A stretch of DNA of 64,000 bases. It comes from JBCDCE01 sp039182515. Lineage in GTDB: Bacteria > Pseudomonadota > Alphaproteobacteria > Rhodobacterales > Rhodobacteraceae. The stretch lies in the NCBI GenBank assembly GCA_039182515.1, contig JBCDCE010000004.1, positions 1-64,000 on the forward strand, given 5' to 3'. Below, piece after piece: positions 1 through 8,981 of the stretch. The notes beneath the pieces are model-generated. The model made no database searches. It saw nothing but the letters and a program-made list of their open reading frames with translations, and was not told where the DNA came from. How positions within the stretch are numbered: the first letter of the stretch is position 1; every line of letters starts with the position of its first letter. The position numbers and the translations under genes are program-made.

Positions 1-93
1 GCGGAAAATCGCTCAAAATAGCGAATTTTGAGCCCTATTTTGAACAGAATGGTGAATTAGTTTTGATAGTGTCACTTATCACTCGAGGCACTT

Positions 94-630
94 ATGCCAG
101 TCAGCTCTGCATCATTCCAAAGCCGGATCGAAAAACTCGATCCACACTATGCTCAAGCTCGCTATGGGGCCGCGCCCGCACCGAAATCGATCTTTACAGT
201 GTCGATTGTTGCTGGCGTCCTCGGATACTTAGGCTTTTGTCTGATGGAGTACCACGTACTCGAGACACTGCGGATCGGCTTCGCGGACATCAAAGCTCTC
301 GCGATGGTCTTTGGCGGAACGATGGTCTTGGCCTGGGCTTTGCGTATGGCGCTAAAAATCGAAGGCAAGGGCGCCCTCAAAGGGCAGGCTCTAGGTGCAA
401 TCGCTGCCGCCTGCACCCTGCACATGGGCGTTCACGCACTTCCACAAGCCTTCGAAATGGGCTTTTCACCAAGCTGGGTGCAAACGGTCACATCCCAAAC
501 CGACAATCGGCTCACGAGCCCCGAAGGTGGCTACGCCACGGCCAAAATGGTCTTGGTAGACGAATGGCAAGTCTTGACGGGGGATTGGGGCGAGGAAAAA
601 GTTGCTCTGCTCTTGGCGGCGCTCGAGTAG
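94..630 (+). CDS. Unknown membrane protein of the SUF cluster
   Basis: 178 aa, function not recognised. Two or three hydrophobic segments are visible (about residues 33-50, 65-82 and 98-113), with a polar N-terminus and an acidic C-terminus, so it is probably an inner-membrane protein. It lies 124 bp upstream of sufC on the same strand; small hypothetical proteins between sufB and sufC are, as I recall, common in Rhodobacterales SUF operons. The ATG at 94 was chosen because it opens the frame that ends just before sufC. Another long reading frame (63-761) overlaps it but is Arg-rich and looks like an out-of-frame reading. A role in Fe-S assembly is only inferred from position. Confidence 0.7.
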   Translation: MPVSSASFQSRIEKLDPHYAQARYGAAPAPKSIFTVSIVAGVLGYLGFCLMEYHVLETLRIGFADIKALAMVFGGTMVLAWALRMALKIEGKGALKGQALGAIAAACTLHMGVHALPQAFEMGFSPSWVQTVTSQTDNRLTSPEGGYATAKMVLVDEWQVLTGDWGEEKVALLLAALE

Positions 631-754
631 CGCCTGCAGCTAACACAGCACGGTTGGATCCTTCAGCCGTACGGATCTCTCACATCTTTACACGAACACA
701 CGCCTCAGGCCGGCTTGGCTCTGGGGTCTTTGGCTTTGCAAAGGGGCAAATTTC

Positions 755-1510
755 ATGCTGACGATTAACAATCTCCATGTGTCTTTGGAGGAAGAAGATA
801 AGCAAATTCTCAAAGGCGTTACGCTTGAGCTTGAGCCTGGCAAAGTGCACGCGATTATGGGGCCAAATGGTTCCGGAAAATCGACGCTCTCCTATGTGCT
901 TTCGGGCAAAGACGGCTATGATGTAACCGAAGGCTCGGCCGCGCTCGAAGGCGAAGACATCTTGGAGATGGAGCCCGAAGAACGCGCCGCTGCTGGCCTT
1001 TTCCTTGCCTTCCAATACCCTGTTGAGATCCCGGGCGTGGGCAACATGACCTTCTTGCGCACGGCTGTGAACGCTCAACGCAAGGCACGCGGCGAAGAGG
1101 AGCTCTCTGCAGCTGACTTTCTCAAAGTGGTGCGTGAAAAGGCTAAGTCTCTGAAGATTAACGCGGATATGCTCAAGCGCCCCGTGAATGTTGGGTTCTC
1201 GGGTGGCGAGAAAAAGCGCAACGAAATCCTGCAAATGGCGATGCTCGAGCCTAAGATGTGCATTCTCGACGAGACGGATTCAGGCCTCGATGTCGATGCC
1301 ATGAAACTTGTCTCAGAAGGCGTGAATGCCCTGCGTGACAAAGGTCGGACATTCCTCGTGATCACGCACTATCAGCGCCTTCTTGATCACATCAAGCCAG
1401 ACGTCGTGCACATCATGGCAGATGGCAAAATCGTGAAATCTGGTGGGCCAGAGCTCGCCTTGGAAGTCGAAAACAACGGCTACAGCGATATTTTGGCGGA
1501 GGTGGCCTAA
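755..1510 (+). CDS. sufC: SufC, Fe-S assembly ATPase
   Basis: 251 aa, the usual SufC length. This ABC-type ATPase energises the SufBCD scaffold that builds Fe-S clusters in the cytoplasm. Visible motifs: Walker A GPNGSGKST near residue 36, signature FSGGEKKR near 148, Walker B ending in CILDETDSGLD near 169, and the switch histidine in VITHYQRLL. The DETDSGLD form and EKKRNEILQ are typical of SufC rather than transporter ATPases. The stop codon is one base ahead of the sufD start, so the two are probably co-translated. Confidence 0.97.
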   Translation: MLTINNLHVSLEEEDKQILKGVTLELEPGKVHAIMGPNGSGKSTLSYVLSGKDGYDVTEGSAALEGEDILEMEPEERAAAGLFLAFQYPVEIPGVGNMTFLRTAVNAQRKARGEEELSAADFLKVVREKAKSLKINADMLKRPVNVGFSGGEKKRNEILQMAMLEPKMCILDETDSGLDVDAMKLVSEGVNALRDKGRTFLVITHYQRLLDHIKPDVVHIMADGKIVKSGGPELALEVENNGYSDILAEVA

Positions 1511-1511
1511 G

Positions 1512-2741
1512 ATGGCCGCTAAAGCTGAGATCAACCGGCCTACAGGCCGGCTGGAAGCCGATATGCCCGAAAGCGGCGCATGGCTCACAGAGGCCCGGCA
1601 GGCCGCGCATGGCCGTGCCAGTGCGCTTGGTTTGCCGGTTCGTCGCGATGAGTATTGGAAATACACCAATCCTGAGGCCTTGGTCTCCTCAAGCGCTGAA
1701 GGCAAAGGGTCGGCAGCCCTGGGTGTCTTTGACGGTATTCAGGCAGAGCAGGTGAAAGTCGCAGGCGGCTCCCTGGCAGGCAATGGTTTTGAAACCTTAG
1801 CCCAGGCCGGAGCCTCCGATATTCACTGGGCCAAAGACCTCTACGGTGTATTGGAAGCCGCGGGTCAAGCACCCGTTGCGCGCCCTCTGCTTGCGCTCAA
1901 CACGGCTTATGCAAGCGACGGGCTCGTTTTAAAGCTCGACGAAGGCGAAACGCGCCAGATTGCTCTGACACATGAACCCGGTGAGGCAGCGGCCTATCAT
2001 CACGTGGTAAGGGTCGCGTCTGGGGCAACACTGACAGTGCTCGAAGACGGCCATACAGGTTCCCGCGACGATATCGTTTGGGAAGTTGACCTGGCCGATG
2101 GCGCAAGCTTTCACCACATCCGGGTACAAGATGCAGGCGATACGGTGGTCAATACCGGGATCTTTGCTCGGCTTGGCGCAGGTGCGAGCTTTAAGTCGTT
2201 CACAGCCTCCCACGGAGGCGCGCTGACGCGCAATGAGGTTGTGTTGGATCTGCAAGGCGATGAGGCTGCGGCGCATGTGGCAGGCGTATTCTTAGGCGAA
2301 GGCAAAACGCACAGCGATGATACTGTTTTTGTGACCCACGATGCTGTGGATTGTGAAAGCCGCCAAGTGTTCAAGAAAGTGCTGCGCAATGGTGCTGTGG
2401 GTGTGTTCCAAGGCAAAATCTTGGTGCAGCCCGATGCGCAAAAAACCGACGGCTATCAGATCAGCCAATCGCTTTTGCTGGATGACGACAGTCAGTTCCT
2501 CGCGAAGCCTGAGCTTGAGATCTACGCCGACGACGTGGCTTGCTCGCATGGTTCAACATCAGGTGCGATTGACGAAGACGCATTGTTCTATTTGCGGGCG
2601 CGAGGTGTCGAGAAAACAACGGCTCAAAACCTGCTTGTCTTAGCGTTTTTAGCAGAGGCCTTGGAAGAGATAGCGGATGAAAGCCTCGCTGAGGCGGTCG
2701 AAGCGCAATTGGCGCGTTGGCAGGCGGCGGGGCTCACGTAG
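1512..2741 (+). CDS. sufD: SufD, Fe-S cluster assembly scaffold subunit
   Basis: 409 aa. SufD pairs with SufB and SufC in the SufBC2D complex. The N-terminal helical part includes the motif RRDEYWKYTNP. The C-terminal beta-helix part holds FVTHDAVDCESRQVFKKVL and DDVACSHGSTSGAIDEDALFYL, with the conserved ACSHG histidine. The ATG at 1512 lies directly after the sufC stop; the frame is open further upstream but that part overlaps sufC. Its stop is 7 bases before the next gene. Confidence 0.96.
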   Translation: MAAKAEINRPTGRLEADMPESGAWLTEARQAAHGRASALGLPVRRDEYWKYTNPEALVSSSAEGKGSAALGVFDGIQAEQVKVAGGSLAGNGFETLAQAGASDIHWAKDLYGVLEAAGQAPVARPLLALNTAYASDGLVLKLDEGETRQIALTHEPGEAAAYHHVVRVASGATLTVLEDGHTGSRDDIVWEVDLADGASFHHIRVQDAGDTVVNTGIFARLGAGASFKSFTASHGGALTRNEVVLDLQGDEAAAHVAGVFLGEGKTHSDDTVFVTHDAVDCESRQVFKKVLRNGAVGVFQGKILVQPDAQKTDGYQISQSLLLDDDSQFLAKPELEIYADDVACSHGSTSGAIDEDALFYLRARGVEKTTAQNLLVLAFLAEALEEIADESLAEAVEAQLARWQAAGLT

Positions 2742-2748
2742 GCTCGAA

Positions 2749-3234
2749 ATGCCCGTTCTCAACGACATAACGGCCAGCTACCGCCGCCCAGGGACTGTGA
2801 TGACACGGCTCTTGTCCATGGGGCAGCGCGAAGATCGGGCTTTGGTTATCCTCCTTGGGGGATGTTTGCTGATGTTTATCAGCAGCTTGCCGAGGCTTGC
2901 GCGTGAGGTCTTTCTGACCTCCGGAGATCTAACGCAACGCGCCGCTTATGAATTTGTGGCCTGGATGTTGGTTTGGCCGTTGATCCTGTATGGACTGGCG
3001 GCCTTGAGCCACATCGTAGCGAAGCTTTTTGGCGGGCAGGGCACTTGGTACGGCGCGCGACTTGCGCTCTTTTGGGCCTTATTGGCGGCAACGCCGATTG
3101 CGCTCTTATATGGCCTGACTGCGGGTTTCATTGGCCCAGGAATTCAGAAAACGCTTGTCGCGCTCTTGTGGTGTGCCGTGTTTATATGGTTTTGGGGCAC
3201 GAACTTACGCGTTGCGGAGCGAGCAGCAACATGA
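2749..3234 (+). CDS. YIP1-family membrane protein in the SUF operon
   Basis: 161 aa with four predicted hydrophobic segments (about residues 35-52, 68-90, 104-124 and 132-150). Shape and sequence resemble small Yip1-type integral membrane proteins found in Rhodobacterales SUF operons. Start at ATG 2749, seven bases after sufD; the frame extends upstream but only inside sufD. Its end overlaps the next gene by ATGA, so the two are probably translationally coupled. No catalytic motif is seen. Its role in Fe-S assembly is unknown. Confidence 0.8.
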   Translation: MPVLNDITASYRRPGTVMTRLLSMGQREDRALVILLGGCLLMFISSLPRLAREVFLTSGDLTQRAAYEFVAWMLVWPLILYGLAALSHIVAKLFGGQGTWYGARLALFWALLAATPIALLYGLTAGFIGPGIQKTLVALLWCAVFIWFWGTNLRVAERAAT

Positions 3235-3815
3235 CGATAGGCTGGCCTCAAATTTCTGGATTGTTCCGTCTGACCTTGCGTGATCCGCGGGAAGGGGCGG
3301 AGGCCGTTTTGGCGCTGCCCTTGCCGCGTGGCGCGGTCTCGATGATTTTCGTGACCTCGGTGTTGCTTTCGACACTTGTGTCGGGTGCGGCTTACGTCAC
3401 AGCGCCGCCGGAAGTTGACCCAGCAGCCCTTCCCGAACCCTTCGTCGCGTTTATTGTGCAATTCGGGCTGTCAGCTGTGTTGATCATCACGCTCTATTGG
3501 ATAGGCAAATTGCTCGACGGCCAAGGCTCCATCAGTGAAACGATGTTAATCGTGAGTTGGCTTCAGCTTGTCATTCTACCGTTTACTGTTGTGGCGCTTT
3601 TTTTTGGTGCGATCTCAACCTCGCTTGGTGTGATGATCGTAGCTGCTGTGCGCCTGTATGAGATCTGGCTCTTGGTAAATTTTGTCCAAGCGCTGCATCG
3701 CCTTTCTAGCCTTTGGCAGGCTGCAAAAATGATCTTGCTTGCGATTGTGGGGCTGGCGTTGGGGCTTGCGCTTTTCTCGAGTGTGCTGGGAATTGGGTTG
3801 GGAGTGGGCGCATGA
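3231..3815 (+). CDS. YIP1-family membrane protein, second copy
   Basis: 194 aa. Begins with TIGWPQISGLFRLTLRDPREGAE, typical of bacterial Yip1-domain proteins (a short amphipathic start, then LTLRDPREGA). It has about five hydrophobic segments and ends in a Gly/Leu-rich helix. It overlaps the preceding gene by four bases (ATGA) and also overlaps the start of sufS by four bases, so all three sit in one transcript. Function is unknown; position suggests a link with SUF assembly or its membrane environment. Confidence 0.85.
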   Translation: MTIGWPQISGLFRLTLRDPREGAEAVLALPLPRGAVSMIFVTSVLLSTLVSGAAYVTAPPEVDPAALPEPFVAFIVQFGLSAVLIITLYWIGKLLDGQGSISETMLIVSWLQLVILPFTVVALFFGAISTSLGVMIVAAVRLYEIWLLVNFVQALHRLSSLWQAAKMILLAIVGLALGLALFSSVLGIGLGVGA

Positions 3816-5035
3816 GTTTTGACGTTGATGCGGTCCGAGCTGATTTCCCAATCCTTGCCCGTGAAGTGAATGGCAAACCCCTTGTCTATCTAGATAATGG
3901 TGCCTCTGCGCAAAAGCCGCAGGTTGTGATCGATGCGGTCACGCGTGGATATGCAGAAGAATATTCGAATGTTCACAGAGGTTTACACTATCTTTCTAAT
4001 CTTGCCACGGACAAATACGAGGCGGTTCGTGGGACCATCGCCAAGTTCCTGAATGCAGGCTCTGAAAACGAAATTGTGTTTACCTCAGGCACCACGGAGG
4101 CGATCAATCTCGTCTCTTACGGCTGGGCTGCGCATAGGTTTGAGGCGGGTGATGAGATCGTTTTGTCCATTATGGAGCACCATGCCAACATCGTGCCGTG
4201 GCATTTTTTGCGCGAGCGTTTGGGGGTAAAGCTTGTTTGGGTGGACGTCGACAGCACCGGCGCGCTTGATCCCGAGAAGCTTCTTGCGGCTGTTAAGCCG
4301 CGCACAAAGCTGATTGCAATCACTCATCTTTCCAATGTGTTAGGAACGGTTGTTGATGTAAAAGCAATTTGTGCAGCTGCGCGTGCCAAAGGTGTCCCTG
4401 TTTTGGTGGACGGCTCACAGGCCGCTGTGCACATGCCTGTCGACGTGCAAGACCTGGGCTGCGATTTCTATGCCATCACGGGTCATAAGCTCTACGGACC
4501 TTCGGGATCTGGTGCGATCTACATTGCTCAAGATCGTATGGCTGAGATGCAGCCCTTTATGGGCGGTGGCGATATGATCCGCGAAGTACATCGCGACGAG
4601 ATCACCTGGAATGATCCTCCCATGAAGTTCGAAGCAGGCACACCCGGCATTGTGCAAACCATCGGCCTTGGCGTGGCGCTTGAGTATATGATGGATCTCG
4701 GGATGGAGAACATTGCAGCCCATGAGGCGGATCTTAGAGCCTACGGAATGGCAAAGCTGGGCGGGTTGAATTGGGTAAATGTCCAAGGCCAAACGCCTGA
4801 TAAGGCAGCTATTTTCTCCTTTACGCTTGACGGAGCAGCCCATGCTCACGATCTCTCAACAGTGCTCGATAAAAAGGGCATCGCGGTTCGGGCTGGGCAT
4901 CATTGCGCGCAGCCTTTGATGGAACACATGGGCGTGCCAGCGACCGCGCGCGCCAGTTGTGGGCTCTACAACACGAAATCTGAAATCGACGCTTTGATTG
5001 AGGCGTTAGAGCTTTGCCATGAGCTCTTTTCCTAA
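3812..5035 (+). CDS. sufS: SufS, group II cysteine desulfurase
   Basis: 407 aa, full length for SufS. This PLP enzyme removes sulfur from cysteine and passes it, via SufE, to the SUF scaffold. Visible: N-terminal YLDNGASAQKPQ, the EHHANIVPW motif, the PLP lysine in AITGHKLYGPSG (about residue 226), and the catalytic cysteine in RAGHHCAQP (about residue 364). Start ATG 3812 overlaps the previous stop by four bases. It is the last intact gene of the cluster. sufA and sufT do not follow; instead a broken gene converges on it two bases away. The likely SufE partner is at 19487. Confidence 0.97.
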   Translation: MSFDVDAVRADFPILAREVNGKPLVYLDNGASAQKPQVVIDAVTRGYAEEYSNVHRGLHYLSNLATDKYEAVRGTIAKFLNAGSENEIVFTSGTTEAINLVSYGWAAHRFEAGDEIVLSIMEHHANIVPWHFLRERLGVKLVWVDVDSTGALDPEKLLAAVKPRTKLIAITHLSNVLGTVVDVKAICAAARAKGVPVLVDGSQAAVHMPVDVQDLGCDFYAITGHKLYGPSGSGAIYIAQDRMAEMQPFMGGGDMIREVHRDEITWNDPPMKFEAGTPGIVQTIGLGVALEYMMDLGMENIAAHEADLRAYGMAKLGGLNWVNVQGQTPDKAAIFSFTLDGAAHAHDLSTVLDKKGIAVRAGHHCAQPLMEHMGVPATARASCGLYNTKSEIDALIEALELCHELFS

Positions 5036-5037
5036 CG

Positions 5038-5724
5038 CTATCCCTTTTGATCGCAGAGTTTTGTAGAGAGAGCTTGGATCGCTTTGGGTAAGGGCAACGA
5101 CGCAGCTGCGCCGCCCAACTCGGCCGTGAGAGCGCGGCGCGTTCTTGGGCTAATGATCCCGTCGACCCTGCCAACGTCCTTGCCTGCGTTGCTGAGCAAG
5201 CGTTGCAACACTTTTTCGTCCTAGTCTTCGTCCAAAAGTGCCAAAGCACAGGACACATCCTTTGCCAAAGATGAGGTCTCTTGATCAGAAGGCGCCGAAA
5301 CCGGAGACGATGATACGACCGGGGAAGGCAGCGGTGCCGGAGAGGAAAGTCTGGGCAGTTCTTTGCCTTGTAGGCACCTCTGCAGGGTTTGCGCCACAGC
5401 AAGGGCGGTGGCGGGCAAAGCGCCTGACGTTTCCTGCGCGCAGGTATCTTCGGCGCCCCCGCACGAGAAGAAAACTTTCCTGTCTCTGGTGTCGCCGCTG
5501 ACATCACCCTCGCTATTTGCAAAAATCCGATAGGCCAAGCCGTCAAAAAGGCCCGCTTGCCACAAACCTGGGAACCGCGATGAGGGCAGGTCTATGTTGC
5601 GCATTTGAGCGCTTTGCGAACCTGGGACAGGGCGATCAAATGGCGGATCAACACAGGGTTCTGCAAAGGCCATATGCCCCATCGCTTGAGGGCCAAGGCC
5701 ACAGAGTACGACAAGCCGTTTCAC
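5038..5724 (-). pseudogene. Secreted peptidoglycan-binding-like protein, amber-interrupted
   Basis: Read from a GTG at 5724, the frame gives 167 residues starting with a signal-like segment (MKRLVVLCGL, later AFAEP), then a Cys-bearing domain and a Pro/Ser-rich linker. It meets TAG at 5221-5223. Beyond that codon the same frame runs 60 more residues to a TAG at 5038, including LLSNAGKDVGRVDGIISPRT, the hallmark of a PG_binding_1 repeat. The intact gene would thus have been about 228 aa, losing its C-terminal wall-binding domain to one nonsense change. Its GTG overlaps the stop of the DUF3131 remnant (GTGA), so the two formed an operon. A sequencing error cannot be excluded. Confidence 0.75.
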
Positions 5725-6325
5725 TGCTTGGCCCGTGTCAAAGGCCCATATGCGCTATAGGCCAAGGCCACTAGGATAACTGCATTTCTATTGGTGGTCA
5801 CAGAGGAGTTGGTCGAGCCGTCAATTTCGTAAATGCCTTCCGGAAATCCTCTCTCAGGATCGCCAAGGGGGCCGACTTTCCCTCTCAAAGCCTGCGTGTA
5901 TTCGGTGCCAAAGGAGCCTGCCAGGCAAAGGCGCCTTTGGTGCTGAGCTTACGCCGATTGTCTAGGCGATCCCCACGAAACGACATCACAGCCCAAGGTT
6001 GCCCGCCGCCCCAAACAGACGCGTAGATAAAATAGGGCGCACGATCGAGGTGCGTTTCTGTTACAGCCGTAAGGATCCCCGTTTCAGCCCAGCGAGCTTC
6101 CTGTGCGCTATAAATGGCTGTCGCAAAGCGTAAGGATTGGGCGTTGAAGCCAAACTCATGTCCGTCAAAAAGATAGGGCTCACTCACAGTAAACGCGGGC
6201 GTGATATTGCGGTGAAGCCTGTCGTCTACCGGGATTGTCCCGCCACCAACCTCGCGAAACATGAGAGTGTCGCTTGCTTCATACGCGCGGTGCATATCAA
6301 ATCAAAGCGGTAGGCCGCCTCCCAT
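5721..6325 (-). pseudogene. DUF3131 protein remnant, frameshifted and 5'-truncated
   Basis: The minus strand from about 6295 encodes FTVSEPYLFDGHEFGFNAQS, ATAIYSAQEARW and RAPYFIYASVWGGGQPW, a recognisable DUF3131 core. The frame stops at 5885 just after AFAWQAP. One frame over, the sequence continues GTEYTQAL, PERGFPEGIYEIDG and TNRNAVILVALAYSAYG to a stop at 5721, matching the family's C-terminus. One base appears lost near 5907-5912. At the 5' side, LWEAAYRFD is joined to MHRAYEA only if one of two tandem 5-base copies (6298-6307) is removed. No N-terminal half is found. DUF3131 proteins are often near exopolysaccharide genes; the function is unknown. Confidence 0.75.
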
Positions 6326-6926
6326 AAAGAGCCTCAAAAAGGGCGGTTGCGCGGGGGTGTTCGTCGGGTGCCCAAGGGCAAGGGAAATTGTTTTTAATAA
6401 GAAAAAAACACTTACAAACCTCAGGATCGTAGAAAACACCGCATTTATGAACGCTTGTTTTGACCCTGCTTTGATATTGGGCAGGTCGCGTGGATGCCGT
6501 GGCCGCAGCCCGCTTCGCTGACATTTGCTGCGCCACTTCGTTCTCGGCAACCAGGAAGGATGCATCGCGCGCAATCGGCGAGTTGAGCGATGCGCTTAGA
6601 TTCACACTGGTTTGCGGGTTTATGAGTTAGTAGAGCGACATTGGGTCGGACGACTGCTTTGCTGGACAAACCACCAGCTCGACCTTTCCGAAACCAGCAA
6701 TGTAAAAAACGACCAATTTGCAACGGATCTGGGGCTCAAACTTTAGGCAATAATCCATGAACTCAGTCACATAATCACAAATCATGCCCCATCTCCGGTA
6801 TAGTCAATACACGCAATTCTCAGTTCACAAGCGACGGTGCCAGGCCATACCTATTTGTAAATCATACCGAAATAAGCCACGCGTATTTATGCCCATGCGG
6901 TACGAAGACATGACCAACTTCAGTCA
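6326..6926. other. About 600 bp with no supportable gene
   Basis: Short frames exist on the minus strand (6297-6605 and 6445-6723), but neither has recognisable motifs or a convincing start, and their composition resembles decayed DNA. The stretch lies between the DUF3131 remnant and the IS-interrupted gene, inside the degraded region next to tRNA-Arg. It may contain the lost 5' part of the DUF3131 operon or debris from an earlier insertion. Confidence 0.5.
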
Positions 6927-7074
6927 TCACCGGGATCGAGAGAAGATTGATGTTAATCGTATAAAACGCGCCCGCGAACGTTCCTTAGGCCCCACCGCGA
7001 TCAATTCCTTGCCCAAGGAAAAGAACTTCTCTCCAATTCCATTTATCTGCACGCTGTGAAACGGTTTGGTGTAC

Positions 7075-7100
7075 TGAACCGCCCTTTGTTTGCCGGAGAC
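7075..7100 (+). repeat. IS3 left terminal inverted repeat
   Basis: 26 bp, matching the right end (8367-8392, read on the other strand) at about 22 positions. The preceding three bases, tac, form the left copy of the target duplication. Confidence 0.9.
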
Positions 7101-7122
7101 CCAGAAGTAAGGATACTGGGTC

Positions 7123-7455
7123 ATGGGAAAGACGAAGAACGGAACACGTTATCCGGACGAACTACGCGCCAGAGCGGTGCGAATGGTTTTGGATCACGAG
7201 AAGGAATACGCGAGCAGATCGGCGGCGATATTGTTGATCTCTCAGAAGTTTGGATGCAGCAGGGACAGCCTGCGCATTTGGGTCAAGCAGCATGAGACCG
7301 ATACGGGTCAACGCGATGGCGTGACAAAGGTTGAGCGGGATCGCATCAAGGAACTTGAGCGCGAGAACCGACAACTGCGTCAGGCGAACGAGATCCTCAA
7401 AAAGGCGTCTGCTTATTTTGCTCAGGCGGAGCTCGACCGCCCATTCCGCAAATGA
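7123..7455 (+). CDS. IS3-family transposase OrfA
   Basis: 110 aa. The N-terminal helix-turn-helix (RYPDELRARAVRMVLDH and SQKFGCSRDSLRIWVKQH) recognises the IS ends. It is followed by a leucine-zipper-like stretch (RIKELERENRQLRQANEIL) used for multimerisation. The motif aaaaagg at 7399-7405 sits in the zipper codons. The -1 frame is open from there into orfB, so programmed frameshifting could give an OrfAB fusion, the active transposase in this family. The stop overlaps the orfB start (ATGA). Confidence 0.95.
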   Translation: MGKTKNGTRYPDELRARAVRMVLDHEKEYASRSAAILLISQKFGCSRDSLRIWVKQHETDTGQRDGVTKVERDRIKELERENRQLRQANEILKKASAYFAQAELDRPFRK

Positions 7456-8351
7456 TCGCCTTTATCAAGGAGCACCGAAGTGACCATGGGGTCGAGTCGA
7501 TCTGCCGGGTTCTGCAAATCGCCCCATCCACTTTCTACGAACGCCTTGCCATAGAGCGTGATCCTGACCGGGCATCGGATCGGGCCAAGCGTGATGCGTA
7601 TCTGCGCAAGCAGATGAAGGACGTTTGGGAGAAGAACCGGTCAGTCTATGGCGCGCGCAAGCTCTGGCATGCGATGAAGCGCGAGAAGATTGATGTTGCC
7701 CGCTGCACGGTCGAGCGTTTGATGCAACAGCTTGGCATTCAAGGCGTTCGGCGCGGCAAGAAGGTCAAAACCACTCAAGGTAAGACTGCGGATCAATGCC
7801 CGTTGGACAAAGTGAACAGGCAATTCCGGGCTTCAATGCCAAACGAGCTGTGGGTATCCGACTTCACATTCGTGTCCACCTGGCGGGGGTTCGTCTATGT
7901 CGCGTTTGTCATTGATACCTTCGCCAACCGGATCGTCGGCTGGAAAGCATCGACCGTACAAGACACACAATTTGTTCTTGATGCGCTGGAACAGGCAATC
8001 CATGCACGCAGGCCTGTCGAAATGCTGATCCACCATTCTGATCGCGGCAGCCAATACGTGTCGATCAAATACACCGAAAGGCTGGCAGACGCAGGGCTGG
8101 AGCCCTCGGTCGACAGCGTTGGTGACAGTTATGATAATGCACTGGCCGAGACGATCATCGGCCTGTTCAAAACGGAAGTCATCAATCGCCTTGGGCCGTG
8201 GAAGTCCAAAGACCAAGTCGAATGGGAAACCCTGCAATGGGTCGATTGGTTCAATAAAGAGCGTTTGCTTGAGCCACTCGGGTACATCACTCCAATCGAA
8301 GCAGAGGAGAAATACGAACAGGCATTGAAGTCAGACAAAATCGCAGCTTGA
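7452..8351 (+). CDS. IS3-family transposase OrfB (DDE integrase core)
   Basis: 299 aa. An HTH_21-like segment (YLRKQMKDVWEKNRSVYGARK) precedes the rve integrase core. The DDE triad is visible: D in WVSDFTFV, D in IHHSDRGSQY, and E in DNALAETIIGLFK, with the expected spacing of about 35 residues between the last two. The frame is full length and uninterrupted, so the element may still be mobile. It would normally be made as a -1 frameshift fusion with OrfA. Confidence 0.96.
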   Translation: MIAFIKEHRSDHGVESICRVLQIAPSTFYERLAIERDPDRASDRAKRDAYLRKQMKDVWEKNRSVYGARKLWHAMKREKIDVARCTVERLMQQLGIQGVRRGKKVKTTQGKTADQCPLDKVNRQFRASMPNELWVSDFTFVSTWRGFVYVAFVIDTFANRIVGWKASTVQDTQFVLDALEQAIHARRPVEMLIHHSDRGSQYVSIKYTERLADAGLEPSVDSVGDSYDNALAETIIGLFKTEVINRLGPWKSKDQVEWETLQWVDWFNKERLLEPLGYITPIEAEEKYEQALKSDKIAA

Positions 8352-8366
8352 AATACAAACTCAACA

Positions 8367-8392
8367 GTCTCCGGCAAAACCGGGGCGGTTCA
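8367..8392 (-). repeat. IS3 right terminal inverted repeat
   Basis: 26 bp, inverted copy of 7075-7100 with about four mismatches. It is followed at 8393-8395 by tac, the right copy of the target duplication. Confidence 0.9.
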
Positions 8393-8981
8393 TACCGTGG
8401 GTCAGGCTCAATCTCGACCAACTGGATGTAGGCTTGGCCTTTCTGGTCGCTCTTAACGGCCATTCTGCCCGCTGATCCCGCAGGAACAATCGGGCAGCCG
8501 CCGTTTGGTAGCTCAACTCGGGCGGTCGACAGCACCTTGTGCGGAAAAACGTGAAGCACCCGTGGGTGATCTTTGGCGTCGAAGAAAGCCAACTTGCGGC
8601 CATCAACGGAAAGCGACGCGAAACTATCCGGTCCCCCTTGAACATTAATCGACAGATCCGTCCGATCATCGCTAGATTTCAAATCCAGCAAATCAGGTTC
8701 TTTGGCTTGGACAAATAATGCAGCAACTGAGCAGTCTCGACTGACCTTGACCATGCTTTCGAACGGGAGGTCAGTTTCCAGCCCTGGTTCAAATCTGCGG
8801 TCAACAAAATCGTACAGTCTCAGCTTGTCTCCCTTTGGGAACCCAATGTTGAGCTGCTTGAAAACACAGGAAAACATGCTCTCAGACGGATCGCTAATCG
8901 CAGCAGCGACTTCGGCCGAGACGCCGCCGTCGATCCGCCAGGCTTTTAATCTGTTCGGGCCTTCGAAGTACTCGGTTCTAA

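Larger units (their letters stand above)
7075..8392 (+). mobile_element. IS3-family insertion sequence, apparently intact
   Basis: 1,318 bp. Imperfect 26-bp terminal inverted repeats (7075-7100 and 8367-8392) share tgaaccgccc at the outer end and tttgccggagac at the inner end. A 3-bp direct repeat (tac) flanks the element at 7072-7074 and 8393-8395, as expected for IS3 transposition. Inside are the two overlapping transposase frames in the -1 arrangement typical of the family. The element interrupts the gene described at 6927-8985. Intact ends and frames suggest a fairly recent insertion. Confidence 0.93.

Noticed and set aside
63..761. Long plus-strand frame overlapping the first gene
   Set aside because: Arg-rich, no motif, and overlaps both the membrane protein and the sufC start in another frame.
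4821..5546. Minus-strand frame of 241 codons at the end of sufS
   Set aside because: Runs antisense into sufS and is rich in Arg/Pro/Cys. The true reading frame of that area is the amber-interrupted gene at 5038-5724.
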